The notes beneath the pieces are model-generated. The model was not told the origin of the DNA. It saw only the letters and a list, made by a program, of their open reading frames with translations, and did no database searches. From JANMOK01 sp031415055 (GTDB taxonomy: Bacteria; Pseudomonadota; Alphaproteobacteria; Rhodobacterales; Rhodobacteraceae), in assembly GCA_031415055.1 (NCBI GenBank), contig JANOQZ010000044.1, positions 62,001 to 126,000 on the forward strand: a DNA stretch of 64,000 nt, written 5' to 3'. Positions 34,610 through 42,800 of this stretch are shown piece by piece. Made by a program: the position numbers and the translations under genes. Position 1 is the first letter of the stretch; every line of letters begins with the position of its first letter.

Positions 34610-35203
34610 TCAATGCGTCCGCAACCCGGTTAACCGAGTTGCCTCATAAGCTACACGATCCGTAATGCCGCCCGCTTTCAGCGCGGCATGTATCACACTA
34701 TCCCGCCCGAATGCCAAACCCAATTCGACCGAATTCAGGCATTCTATATGGGATTCAGGCCCTTCAGGTGGCCTGAGGCGCGATTTTTCGCGCATCGAAC
34801 CGTCATTGGCCTGTATCAGCAGTCTGGCGGAGCCGTCTTCGAGACTCGCTTTGACTTTTTCAAGCCCACATATCGCCACGCCAGCTTTGCGGGCCATTGA
34901 GATAAGTTCGACTAGTCTGGCGGTCATGGCGGTAATCAGGAATTCCGCCAAATCATCGCGGACTTTCGCCTCTTGTTTCGCCGCACGGGAAAACAGGCGC
35001 TTTTTGAGCGCGGTTTTAACCGCCTCGCCGCTGGCAGAAACCCAGATACCGCGCCCAGGCAATTTTTCCGCCAAGTCGGGCACAATCGAACCATCCGGCC
35101 CAAGCACGAATCGGATCAGTCCAGACTTGGCTTCGCTCTCGCCGGTGACGATGCACCGGCGTTCTGGCAGATCACGGGTCTTTGTTTGACCGCCGCGTGT
35201 CAG
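34610..35203 (-). CDS. rnpM: RNA-binding protein of the YlxR/RnpM (DUF448) family, with L7Ae-like C-terminus
   Basis: About 197 aa. The conserved N-terminus of the YlxR domain (TRGGQTKTRDLPERRCIVTG, then IRFVLGPDG) is encoded from 35203 down, but the only standard start in frame is a GTG at 35107, which would delete the R-R-C-I-V-T-G signature. A CTG at 35203 is the best candidate start. The in-frame TGA at 35225-35227, the nusA stop, marks the upstream limit. In Bacillus RnpM binds RNase P RNA. Residues after about 100 (LVELISMARKAGVAICGLEKVKASLEDGSARLLIQANDGS) look like an L7Ae-type RNA-binding domain. It lies between nusA and infB, the usual place. Confidence 0.75.
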   Translation of the reverse strand: MTRGGQTKTRDLPERRCIVTGESEAKSGLIRFVLGPDGSIVPDLAEKLPGRGIWVSASGEAVKTALKKRLFSRAAKQEAKVRDDLAEFLITAMTARLVELISMARKAGVAICGLEKVKASLEDGSARLLIQANDGSMREKSRLRPPEGPESHIECLNSVELGLAFGRDSVIHAALKAGGITDRVAYEATRLTGLRTH

Positions 35204-35224
35204 GATTGGTTCAGAGGCCTGGCA

Positions 35225-36829
35225 TCAGACCCCTGCCTCCTCGGTTACGGCTTCTTCCTCGGCGGGCGCTTCCAATTCGGAGGGATCAACCCAGCCAAGC
35301 TGCACGCGAGCTGTCATCACCAATGTTTGAGCCTCTTCCAAGCTCATATCGAATTTTTCCAACAAGCCGGTATCTTTCACCCGTTTGCCGTCCACAGTCG
35401 TGTAGCCACCCGCCAGCTCCCAGTCGGCGCAACGGGCGAATTCTTCCAATGACGTCACGCCATCCGCGGCCAGAACCTCCAGCATTTGCGGGGTGAGGCC
35501 TTCAAATCCCAACAGGGTTTCGTCAACGCCCATTTCTTTGGCATGCGCCAAAGCTTTTTGGTTGATCGCTTCCAGACTGTCGCGGGCGCGGGCTTGCAGT
35601 TCCTCGGCAGTCGATTGGTCGAAACCTTCGATAGACAGCAGCTCGTCCAGATCGACATAGGCGACTTCTTCCAGCGAAGTGAAGCCTTCCGACACCAACA
35701 ACTGGGCCAGCAACTCGTCGGCATCCAGCGTTTCCATGAACAAAGCGGTGCGTTCGGCAAACTCGGTTTGGCGACGTTCCGATTCTTGGCTTTCGGTCAT
35801 GATGTCGATGTCAAACCCGGTCAGTTGGCTGGCCAGACGCACGTTTTGGCCACGCCGACCAATCGCCAGCGAAAGTTGGTCGTCGGGGACGACAACTTCG
35901 ATTCGGTCGTTGTCTTCGTCGAGGACAACTTTCGAAACTTCGGCTGGTTGCAGGGCGTTGACAAGGAAGGTCGCAGCATCGGCGTTCCACGGGATGATGT
36001 CGATTTTTTCACCCTGCAATTCGTTGACCACCGCCTGCACACGCGAACCGCGCATGCCGACACAGGCACCAACCGGGTCAATCGAATTATCATACGAAAT
36101 GACGCCGATCTTGGCGCGACTGCCCGGATCCCGCGCCACGGCTTTGATTTCGATGACGCCATCATAGATTTCCGGTACTTCCATCTTGAACAATTCGGCC
36201 ATGAATTCCGGCGCAGTACGCGACAGGAAAATTTGCGGACCCCGCACTTCGGACCGAACATCGCGCACATAGGAGCGGATGCGGTCTCCGTTGCGGTAGG
36301 TTTCGCGGTTGATCAGTTGGTCACGGCGCAGAATCGCCTCACCCCGACCGACATCGACGATAACGTTGCCATATTCGACGCGTTTGACCACGCCGTTGAT
36401 GATTTCGCCAATGCGATCTTTGAATTCCAGATACTGACGCTCACGTTCCGCCTCACGCACCTTTTGCATGATAACCTGCTTGGCCGATTGGGCGGCGATG
36501 CGGCCAAAATCTTGTTGGGGCAGTTCATCAATAATCAGGTCGCCAACCTTTGGTTCGGTCAGAAACTCCTTGGAATCATCCACCGTCAATTCGGTGAAAT
36601 AATTCTCGACCTCGGCGACAACCGTTCGCACGCGAGTCATGTGCAATTCGCCAGATTTCCGGTCGATTTTAGCACGAATATCGTATTCCGCGCCATAGCG
36701 TGAGCGGGCGGCTTTCGCCAGGCTCTCTTCCATCGCTTCGATGACCAGACCCGGCTCGATCAATTTTTCGCGGGCGACGGCATCGGCGATTTGCAACAGT
36801 TCCAGCCGGTTGGCGGATGTAACGCTCAT
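35225..36829 (-). CDS. nusA: Transcription termination/antitermination factor NusA
   Basis: 534 aa. NusA binds RNA polymerase and nascent RNA and takes part in pausing, termination and rRNA antitermination. The N-terminal domain is followed by an S1 domain (GEIINGVVKRVEYGNVIVDVGRGEAIL), then KH domains (GACVGMRGSRVQAVVNELQGEKIDII and LSLAIGRRGQNVRLASQLTG). Two C-terminal helix-hairpin acidic repeats follow. The ATG overlaps the rimP stop codon (ATGA). rnpM and infB come next. Confidence 0.97.
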   Translation of the reverse strand: MSVTSANRLELLQIADAVAREKLIEPGLVIEAMEESLAKAARSRYGAEYDIRAKIDRKSGELHMTRVRTVVAEVENYFTELTVDDSKEFLTEPKVGDLIIDELPQQDFGRIAAQSAKQVIMQKVREAERERQYLEFKDRIGEIINGVVKRVEYGNVIVDVGRGEAILRRDQLINRETYRNGDRIRSYVRDVRSEVRGPQIFLSRTAPEFMAELFKMEVPEIYDGVIEIKAVARDPGSRAKIGVISYDNSIDPVGACVGMRGSRVQAVVNELQGEKIDIIPWNADAATFLVNALQPAEVSKVVLDEDNDRIEVVVPDDQLSLAIGRRGQNVRLASQLTGFDIDIMTESQESERRQTEFAERTALFMETLDADELLAQLLVSEGFTSLEEVAYVDLDELLSIEGFDQSTAEELQARARDSLEAINQKALAHAKEMGVDETLLGFEGLTPQMLEVLAADGVTSLEEFARCADWELAGGYTTVDGKRVKDTGLLEKFDMSLEEAQTLVMTARVQLGWVDPSELEAPAEEEAVTEEAGV

Positions 36830-37398
36830 GGTGTTTCCTCTTCGTGTTCTTCGGTCTCGATGTCATCAAATGCGGCTTCGTCAAAGCCCTTGTCTTTGCG
36901 GGCTTTCAGCATTTCGGCGATCAAAGCGTCGGTCAGCACCAGCTTGGCATCAACCAGCCAGTCGAACTGCAAACCAATGGTGCCTTCGGGAATTTCGATC
37001 AGAATCTCGCCATCCTGAACGCCGTGCAACACGCCTTTGAAGCGCTTGCGCCCCTCGATCAACTCGGCGGTTTCCAGTTTGACTTCGTATCCCGCCCAAG
37101 TCTCAAAATCCTTCAGCCGGGTCAGCGGACGGTCGATACCGGGGGAAGAAACTTCCAACGTGTATTCTTCTTCAATCGGGTCTTCGACATCCAACACGGC
37201 AGAAATGTTGTGGCTGATTTTCGAGCAGTCATCGACCTCGATACCGCCATCGGGCTTGTCGGCCATGATCTGCAGTGTTGGCGTATGCCCACCCATGAAG
37301 CGCAGCCGCACCAACTCATAGCCCAGCCCTTCGATAATCGGTGCGACTATCGAAGCAAGCTTGCGGTCTATCGCGGCTTTGGCGACAAGATCAGACAC
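36826..37398 (-). CDS. rimP: Ribosome maturation factor RimP
   Basis: 190 aa from a GTG, 5 nt after AAAGGA. RimP helps assemble the 30S subunit. The family pattern is visible: GYELVRLRFMGGHTPTLQIMADKPDGGIEVDDCSKISHNISAVLDVEDPI, and LEVSSPGIDRPLTR. The acidic C-terminal tail (EEHEEETP) is common. It heads the rimP-nusA-rnpM-infB operon. An intrinsic-terminator-like hairpin lies just 17-23 nt upstream of its start on the same strand. Confidence 0.94.
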   Translation of the reverse strand: MSDLVAKAAIDRKLASIVAPIIEGLGYELVRLRFMGGHTPTLQIMADKPDGGIEVDDCSKISHNISAVLDVEDPIEEEYTLEVSSPGIDRPLTRLKDFETWAGYEVKLETAELIEGRKRFKGVLHGVQDGEILIEIPEGTIGLQFDWLVDAKLVLTDALIAEMLKARKDKGFDEAAFDDIETEEHEEETP

Positions 37399-37414
37399 GA
37401 GGTTCCTTTAGCCA

Positions 37415-37439
37415 TAAAAAAACGGGCACACGGCCCGTT
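37415..37439 (-). terminator. Terminator-like hairpin in the rimP leader
   Basis: On the minus strand AACGGGC and GCCCGTT (exact complements, 7 bp stem, five-base loop) are followed by seven T. That is a canonical intrinsic terminator, ending about 17 nt before the rimP start codon. No gene that it could end is seen just upstream on that strand, so it may be an attenuator in the operon leader. A second minus-strand hairpin (TTCGGG / CCCGAA) lies at about 37506-37526. Confidence 0.7.
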
Positions 37440-37654
37440 CGATCTTCCGGTGGTGCTGGGGGTGGAGGCCAGCGCCGATGTTGGGGCGGATATACGGCGG
37501 CATTTCGGGTTTGGCAAGCCCGAACCACCCACAAATCACCACAATCGCATCGCAATGCCGCCTGAATTGGCCAGCATATTTCATTCAGTCGTTCCGGCCC
37601 CCAAGTGCTTTGACGGCTATGTGTAGTAACCATCAAAGAAGTTCGAGAAATCAA

Positions 37655-37822
37655 ATGAAAATGCTTAGAAAAGCCTACGTATCTATCTCCAGTAACGTGT
37701 TTGATGCACGAAATTCGCGTCAAGCGCTTGAGAACTATTGCCATCGTCTGGATATCACCGACCGTCTGCTGGCGTTGAAAGACGAGTATGACCGCAAGGG
37801 CATGTCTTTCGCGACAGAGTGA
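37655..37822 (+). CDS. Possible small protein, 55 aa
   Basis: Starts MKMLRKAYVSISSNVFDARNSRQ... and ends ...DEYDRKGMSFATE. It has a normal amino acid mix and a predicted helical second half, but only a weak GAG ribosome site. No family recognised. Starts at 37655; ATG at 37661 is also possible. It sits in the rimP upstream region on the opposite strand. Confidence 0.35.
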   Translation: MKMLRKAYVSISSNVFDARNSRQALENYCHRLDITDRLLALKDEYDRKGMSFATE

Positions 37823-37930
37823 CTCAGATTCGCAACAGATTCGCTGCTAAATACAACAAACCCAACGACAGGCTTGTGAAGATTAATTTTCCGTGAACAC
37901 TCCAAAGGATAACAATCCGGAGGGGATACG

Positions 37931-38236
37931 ATGGATTTAACGACAATCATCACGCAGCTTATCGGCGGCGCAGTCGGCGGTACAGCCGGGGGCGCAGTTG
38001 CCAAAAACTCCAGCATGGGGTCGATTGGTAACTTAATTGCCGGTGCCGTTGGCGGTTTGGGCGGCGGTACGCTGTTGGGAAGCCTAATGGGCGGACCGGC
38101 TGCAGACGCGGCAACTGCCGCTGCTTCGTCTGGCCTCGACATTGGTTCGCTTGTGACCAATTTGGTGGGCGGCGGCGTTGGCGGCTTGGTCGTCCAAGTG
38201 GTCGTTGGCATGATCATGAAGAGAATGCGCGGCTAA
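37931..38236 (+). CDS. Small glycine-zipper hydrophobic protein
   Basis: 101 aa with a strong ribosome site (GGAGGGGATACG-ATG). The protein is hydrophobic and Gly-rich with repeats such as GGAVGGTAGGAVA and GGGVGGLVVQVVVGMIM, ending in KRMRG. This pattern resembles glycine-zipper membrane proteins. I cannot name a function. A clear terminator follows at 38253. Confidence 0.7.
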   Translation: MDLTTIITQLIGGAVGGTAGGAVAKNSSMGSIGNLIAGAVGGLGGGTLLGSLMGGPAADAATAAASSGLDIGSLVTNLVGGGVGGLVVQVVVGMIMKRMRG

Positions 38237-38252
38237 TTTTGCGTTGTTGAAC

Positions 38253-38281
38253 CGCCCCGGTCGAAAGTCCGGGGCGTTTTC
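38253..38281 (+). terminator. Intrinsic terminator after the glycine-zipper gene
   Basis: CGCCCCGG and CCGGGGCG form an 8 bp perfect stem around TCGAAAGT and are followed by TTTT. It is 16 bp after the stop codon and faces the convergent DUF1801 gene. Confidence 0.85.
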
Positions 38282-38285
38282 AATT

Positions 38286-38705
38286 CTAGCGCCGGTATGT
38301 TGCCCGCATCTGATCATAGGCCTCTCGGATTATTGATTCGAGGACCGATTCATCGATCTTCGCAAGATTTTTGAGATACAAGCACGATTTTGAAACCGTA
38401 TGCGGTCCCAGCTTTGCCAGACGATCACCAAAAGCGGCAAATCCCGGCATGATATAGACAGTTAGGCTGGCCTTGCGCGGTGAAAACCCAGCCATCGGCC
38501 AGGTCGCCGTAGTGCCATCACCCTGCTGATAGGAATAGGCATCAAAACCGACAATACTGTCGCCCCACATGCGCGGAGGTTGACCAGTAACGCGTGCCAT
38601 CAAGGCGCAAACCTGTTGGGCATCTTTTCGCCGCAACGGGTTTTCAATCGAATTCAAAAAGTCATCGACGCTTGCATCGGTGACTTTGGTTTTAACTTCC
38701 GGCAA
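38286..38705 (-). CDS. DUF1801 (YdhG-like) protein
   Basis: 139 aa from a TTG at 38705 that follows GGAG by 7 nt; the open frame reaches 38726 with another TTG. The region VTDASVDDFLNSIENPLRRKDAQQVCALMARVTG and YSYQQGDGTTATWPMAGFSPRKASLTVYIMPGF are the DUF1801 pattern, found in many bacteria. The fold is a small alpha-beta domain; molecular function is not established. It is convergent with the glycine-zipper gene over a shared terminator. Confidence 0.75.
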   Translation of the reverse strand: MPEVKTKVTDASVDDFLNSIENPLRRKDAQQVCALMARVTGQPPRMWGDSIVGFDAYSYQQGDGTTATWPMAGFSPRKASLTVYIMPGFAAFGDRLAKLGPHTVSKSCLYLKNLAKIDESVLESIIREAYDQMRATYRR

Positions 38706-38735
38706 GGTCCCACTCCGGTCAGCCAAAGGGTGGGT

Positions 38736-39056
38736 TTAGTTTACGGTCCAGCTTGGTATTTCGCAAACATTTTGGGCGCGACCTTCGACTTCGACACCAT
38801 CTTCGAAAACCGCCTTGAAATCATATATGCAGTAACCGGTGCCGTCATCAATGTTGATGTCGATCTGGCTGTGCGCCGGCAGAACGTCGCTGCCCAAAAT
38901 ATCTTCTTCCCAACTGGTCGAATCTTTATTTGACGCATAAAACTGGGTCATCGTGAAGTCGGTATCGTTGATGATCATCACGTGCCGATTGAAGCTTTCG
39001 GCAAAGCTCATTTGCGTCGACATAGCCAAGACAGCGGCAATTGTTAGCGTGCGCAT
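38736..39056 (-). CDS. Small secreted protein of unknown function
   Basis: 106 aa from the ATG at 39056 preceded by GGGGA. A Sec signal peptide is evident (MRTLTIAAVLAMSTQMSFA, cleavage near residue 19-20). The mature part includes FNRHVMIINDTDFTMTQFYASN and DGTGYCIYDFKAVFEDG. It has two Cys that could form a disulfide. I have seen similar short Rhodobacterales proteins labelled as argininosuccinate lyase by mistake; there is no support for that activity here. Function unknown. Confidence 0.65.
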   Translation of the reverse strand: MRTLTIAAVLAMSTQMSFAESFNRHVMIINDTDFTMTQFYASNKDSTSWEEDILGSDVLPAHSQIDINIDDGTGYCIYDFKAVFEDGVEVEGRAQNVCEIPSWTVN

Positions 39057-39134
39057 AATCTTATCCCCTATTGCAAAACGCGATTCGAATGAATCACAGA
39101 TTGCGGGCAAAATCATCGGCTATTGTGGCGAAAT

Positions 39135-39878
39135 TCAGCCGTTGTAGGGACGCAGTACTTCATTTTCCGATGTGCGGCGGAAAAGCACAATGGAACCCGA
39201 CGAATGTCGAGGGTCAAAGGCAAAGCCCTGCTCGGTCATGGTGCGGAACAATCGCTGCACGCCGCACAAACCAGTGACGTGATCGTGGATTTCGAGATAG
39301 ATACGGTCAACGCCCAAAAGGTCGGCACCGTCGAACAGATAGGTCTCGGCGCCTTCTATATCGCAAACGATCAGCGTAATTTGCTCGGATCGCAAAAGGT
39401 CGTTCAGGCTTTGTGTTGGCACTGAAACCGAAGATTCATAGGGGTTCGGCCCTTCGCTGAGCGAACCCATCCAAAAATCGCGGCGCAGATAGAACGTCAT
39501 CTGTTTGTCGGCGGAATTGGTAAGCACCACGTTGCGCCGCTCGACCTTATGCACTGCATTTTCCTCGTGCAGTCTTTGCATATACGGAAGCAAGTTTGGA
39601 TTGGCCTCAACTGCCACGATGCGAGTCACTTCGGGTTGGCGCGCCAGAAGCGTAGAGATAAACCCAATGCCCGCTCCAATTTCCAGAACGCGGTCGCCCT
39701 GCACAACGATACCCGGAATTTCGCTGGCTTCCTCGGCCTCAAACGCGCCACTTCGAATGGCGGTTTCAATCGCCGGCGTGATGATTTGGTCGTCAAACGG
39801 AATGCGAACGCCCGAATGTTCAAGGTATTGCGGAAACGGGCTTTCGACAGCGGCGAGATTCGTCTGTGCGTGTGTCAT
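39135..39878 (-). CDS. FkbM-family methyltransferase
   Basis: 247 aa from the ATG at 39878; a TTG at 39896 is another option. The SAM-binding segment is VLEIGAGIGFISTLLA (about residues 65-80), followed by VAVEANPNLLPYMQRL. The FkbM domain also shows LIVCDIEGAETYLFDGADLL near residue 170. Members methylate sugars or polyketide-like hydroxyls; the substrate here is unknown. It lies beside regA, with a short gap. Confidence 0.8.
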   Translation of the reverse strand: MTHAQTNLAAVESPFPQYLEHSGVRIPFDDQIITPAIETAIRSGAFEAEEASEIPGIVVQGDRVLEIGAGIGFISTLLARQPEVTRIVAVEANPNLLPYMQRLHEENAVHKVERRNVVLTNSADKQMTFYLRRDFWMGSLSEGPNPYESSVSVPTQSLNDLLRSEQITLIVCDIEGAETYLFDGADLLGVDRIYLEIHDHVTGLCGVQRLFRTMTEQGFAFDPRHSSGSIVLFRRTSENEVLRPYNG

Positions 39879-39974
39879 GCGCACTTTACACACCAAAAGG
39901 GCGAGTTTGTCTACCCTAGGTTGCGAATATTAATCAATAATAACGATGACACAATCTAGGCGATAGTAATGCGA

Positions 39975-40529
39975 CTATTTCGGACTGCGCTTGGCCAATA
40001 TCCGCTGCAATGTGCGGCGGTGCATGCTCAACCGACGCGCGGTTTCGGAAACGTTGCGGTCACACAGTTCATACACGCGCTGGATATGCTCCCAGCGCAC
40101 CCGGTCGGCCGACATCGGGTTTTCCGGCGGCGGCGGTTTGTCGTCGGCGCGTTGCAGCAAAGCGTTGGTGACGTCGTTGGCGTCCGCCGGTTTGGAAAGA
40201 TAATCAACCGCGCCAATTTTGACCGCGGCAACAGCAGTGGCAATCGCGCCATAGCCGGTCAGAACAACGATGCGCGACGTTGCCCGACGTTCACGCAGGG
40301 CCTCGACGACATCCAGTCCATTCCCATCTTCCAAACGCAGGTCGATAACTGCATAGGCGGGTGGCTTGGAGGCGACAATCGCCTTACCCTCGGCAACGGT
40401 TTTTGCCAGTACAACTTCAAAGCCGCGTTTTTCCATCGCCCGGCCCAGACGCGTCAAAAACGGCTCATCATCATCCAGTAAGAGCAAAGATTTATCCGGC
40501 CCCAGTGCCTCGCCCAAATTTTCCGACAT
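39975..40529 (-). CDS. regA: Redox response regulator RegA (PrrA/ActR)
   Basis: 184 aa. The receiver domain contains the acidic pocket LLLLDDDE, phospho-acceptor D63 in AVIDLRLEDGNGLD, VVLTGYG, and LSKPAD. The C-terminal Fis-type helix-turn-helix (VYELCDRNVSETARRLSMHRRTLQRILAKRSPK) is the nearly invariant RegA DNA-binding region. RegA activates or represses genes for photosynthesis, respiration, nitrogen and carbon fixation under low oxygen. It is paired with senC and divergent regB as in Rhodobacter. Confidence 0.97.
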   Translation of the reverse strand: MSENLGEALGPDKSLLLLDDDEPFLTRLGRAMEKRGFEVVLAKTVAEGKAIVASKPPAYAVIDLRLEDGNGLDVVEALRERRATSRIVVLTGYGAIATAVAAVKIGAVDYLSKPADANDVTNALLQRADDKPPPPENPMSADRVRWEHIQRVYELCDRNVSETARRLSMHRRTLQRILAKRSPK

Positions 40530-40585
40530 GTTGAACCCCGCGTTGATAGCAATTTATTAGAGGCACGCGAGGCTCGCGTCAAATG

Positions 40586-41197
40586 TCACAGTTTGTCGGC
40601 AAAGCAAGCGATGGTACTGGTCATTTGATCGGCGCGAATTTCGCGCTGGAAAAACTCCAGAAATCCGTATTTCGGATGCATCAGATAGGATTGCACCGAA
40701 TGGCTCATCAAATAGTCTTCACCCTCGCCGTCCTTGGCATAGTACACGCCATATGCTTTGGCGACCGCTGCGGTTTCGGCGATAGATCCCGACAAGGCCA
40801 CCAACGACGAGTCAATGCTATTGACGAAATCAGTCAGCGCTCCGGGCGTATCCCGCTCGGGGTCAAACGAAATAAACACCGGTTTCACCTCAACACCGCG
40901 GTCTTTAAGCGCACGAGCAACTTCGACGTTGCGCGTGATATCCAGCGGACAAACATCGGGGCAATAGGTATAGCCGAAATAGACCAGCGTCAGCCGGTCG
41001 ATGACCTGCTTGTCGGTCAGTCTTTCGCCATTCTGGTTTGTCAGTCTGAATGGCCCACCAAGCTGTGCTCCACCAGCGATGCGAGTGGTTCGGCAGTCGC
41101 CGAATTGATCAAACGATCGGGCGGAGTAAACCAGCCACGCACCCAGACCAAGCCCCAACGTCACCACAATCACGGCCAAAGCTGCCAAATAGCGCAT
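40586..41197 (-). CDS. senC: SCO1/SenC family copper protein
   Basis: 203 aa from the ATG at 41197 (a TTG lies one codon earlier). One N-terminal membrane anchor (LAALAVIVVTLGLGLGAWLVY) precedes a thioredoxin-like domain. The copper-binding CX3C motif is C79-P-D-V-C83 in YTYCPDVCPLD; a conserved His is in LMSHSVQSYLMHP near residue 166. SenC/PrrC helps assemble cytochrome oxidase copper centres and affects RegB signalling. It lies directly upstream of regA and divergent from regB. Confidence 0.93.
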   Translation of the reverse strand: MRYLAALAVIVVTLGLGLGAWLVYSARSFDQFGDCRTTRIAGGAQLGGPFRLTNQNGERLTDKQVIDRLTLVYFGYTYCPDVCPLDITRNVEVARALKDRGVEVKPVFISFDPERDTPGALTDFVNSIDSSLVALSGSIAETAAVAKAYGVYYAKDGEGEDYLMSHSVQSYLMHPKYGFLEFFQREIRADQMTSTIACFADKL

Positions 41198-41315
41198 CAA
41201 TCGAATCCCTTACTCAATGACGCCATGTTGCCGCGACGGCGTTGTTAAGCAAGCCGCCTTATCGTCGCTGGGCTTGGCGCTTGGAACCAGAGGTTGCGCC
41301 TGTTATTCATTACCC

Positions 41316-42743
41316 ATGGTTGAAAACAACACGGGATATTTGAACAACGCCGCCCGATCCGATTGGGTTCGCCTGCGCACGCTTATTTTTCTGCGTTGGA
41401 TGGCAATTTCCGGCCAAATCGCGGCTGTTTTGTTGGCGACCTGGGCGGTTGGCCTGAACCTGCGGCTTGATCTTTGTGCCTTGGCAATTGGCCTGTCAGC
41501 CGCCTTCAACGTAATTTCGACCGTGGTCTATCCGGCAAACAAACGGCTGTCAGAACGCAATGCCACCTGGGCGCTGTTGTTCGATCTTTATCAACTTGTC
41601 GCCCTATTGGCGATTTGCGGCGGCTTGACCAATCCGTTTGCCGTGTTGGTGCTGGCGCCGGTTATCATTTCTGCTACCGCGCTTACCTTGCGCGCCACAT
41701 TGATTGTCGGCCTGTCGGCGGTTCTGCTGATCTCGCTTCTGGTGTTTTTCTACTGGCCTTTGGTGATGCTGGATGGAACGACACTGACCCAACCGCGCCT
41801 GTTCACCTATGGAATGTGGGCGTCACTGGTTATTGGCATTGTCTTCACCGGCAGTTACGCACGGCGGGTGACGGTGGAAACTTTCCTGATGTCCCAAGCG
41901 CTGAGCGCCACGCAAATGGCGCTGGGGCGCGAGCAAAGGCTGACCGCGCTTGGTGGCGTTGTGGCTGCGGCGGCGCATGAATTGGGCACGCCCTTGGCAA
42001 CGATCCGCCTGGTTGCGGCTGAATTGGCGCTGGAATTGAAGGCGCGACCAGAACTTTTGGAAGACGTCAATCTGATCATTTCGCAGACCGAACGCTGCCG
42101 GATTATCCTCAAAGAAATGGGTCAGCGCGGCAAAGACGACATGCATCTGCATCACGCGCCGATTTCGGCGGTGATCGAAGAAGCGGCCGAACCGCATCTC
42201 AATCGGGGTAAGAAAGTTGTCATCCGCATCGACGGTGCAACGCATGATCCGCAGGCAGGCGCGGGGCAGCCGGAAATTGAACGCTTGCCAGAAATTATTC
42301 ACGGCTTGAGAAACTTGGTGCAAAACGGTGTCGATTTTGCCAGATCGACGGTTTGGATTGATATAGACTGGACCAGCACGATTCTGCGCGTCGTTGTGGG
42401 CGACGATGGTCAGGGCTATCCGCCCGACCTGATTGGCCGCATTGGCGACCCGTTTGTGCGGCAACGCAAGGGCATGTTGCGGCAAGAGGCGATTCGCCCG
42501 CAGTACCAAGGGATGGGGCTGGGCCTGTTCATTGCCAAGACGTTGTTGGAACGGACCGGGGCGCGGCTGACGTTCACCAACGGATCGGAACTGCCACAGT
42601 CCGAACCTACGTCGCCCGAACCATCGGATTTCTCCCGGGCGACTGGCGCAATGGTTGAAGTTGTGTGGAACCGAAGCGAATTGGAAGCCGCCCGCAGCAA
42701 AGTGCGCGGCTCGCTGGGCAGCAATCAACCAATCGTTGCTTAA
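41316..42743 (+). CDS. regB: Redox sensor histidine kinase RegB (PrrB/ActS)
   Basis: 475 aa from the ATG at 41316; the frame extends about 33 codons upstream. Six hydrophobic helices form the sensor (residues about 20-185). GGLTNPF at 102-108 is the quinone-binding heptad. The phosphorylated His is H221 in AAAHELGTPLATI. C261 in ISQTERCRIIL corresponds to the redox-active cysteine of Rhodobacter RegB. The ATPase has N, G1 and G2 boxes (GLRNLVQNGVDFA, VGDDGQGYP, GMGLGLFIAKTLL). It is the partner of RegA. Confidence 0.97.
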   Translation: MVENNTGYLNNAARSDWVRLRTLIFLRWMAISGQIAAVLLATWAVGLNLRLDLCALAIGLSAAFNVISTVVYPANKRLSERNATWALLFDLYQLVALLAICGGLTNPFAVLVLAPVIISATALTLRATLIVGLSAVLLISLLVFFYWPLVMLDGTTLTQPRLFTYGMWASLVIGIVFTGSYARRVTVETFLMSQALSATQMALGREQRLTALGGVVAAAAHELGTPLATIRLVAAELALELKARPELLEDVNLIISQTERCRIILKEMGQRGKDDMHLHHAPISAVIEEAAEPHLNRGKKVVIRIDGATHDPQAGAGQPEIERLPEIIHGLRNLVQNGVDFARSTVWIDIDWTSTILRVVVGDDGQGYPPDLIGRIGDPFVRQRKGMLRQEAIRPQYQGMGLGLFIAKTLLERTGARLTFTNGSELPQSEPTSPEPSDFSRATGAMVEVVWNRSELEAARSKVRGSLGSNQPIVA

Positions 42744-42800
42744 CAAACATTTAACCCCGATGCGGCAATTTGAGATCAAACTCTCAACAGGGCTGCGGAC

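Noticed and set aside
37441..37600. A tRNA or small RNA gene upstream of rimP on the minus strand
   Set aside because: The terminator invites one, as with metY in E. coli, but I could not fold a cloverleaf or find a T-loop sequence.
37391..37744. 117 aa minus-strand open frame upstream of rimP
   Set aside because: Pro/Arg-rich random composition and no ribosome site; it runs through the terminator hairpin into rimP.
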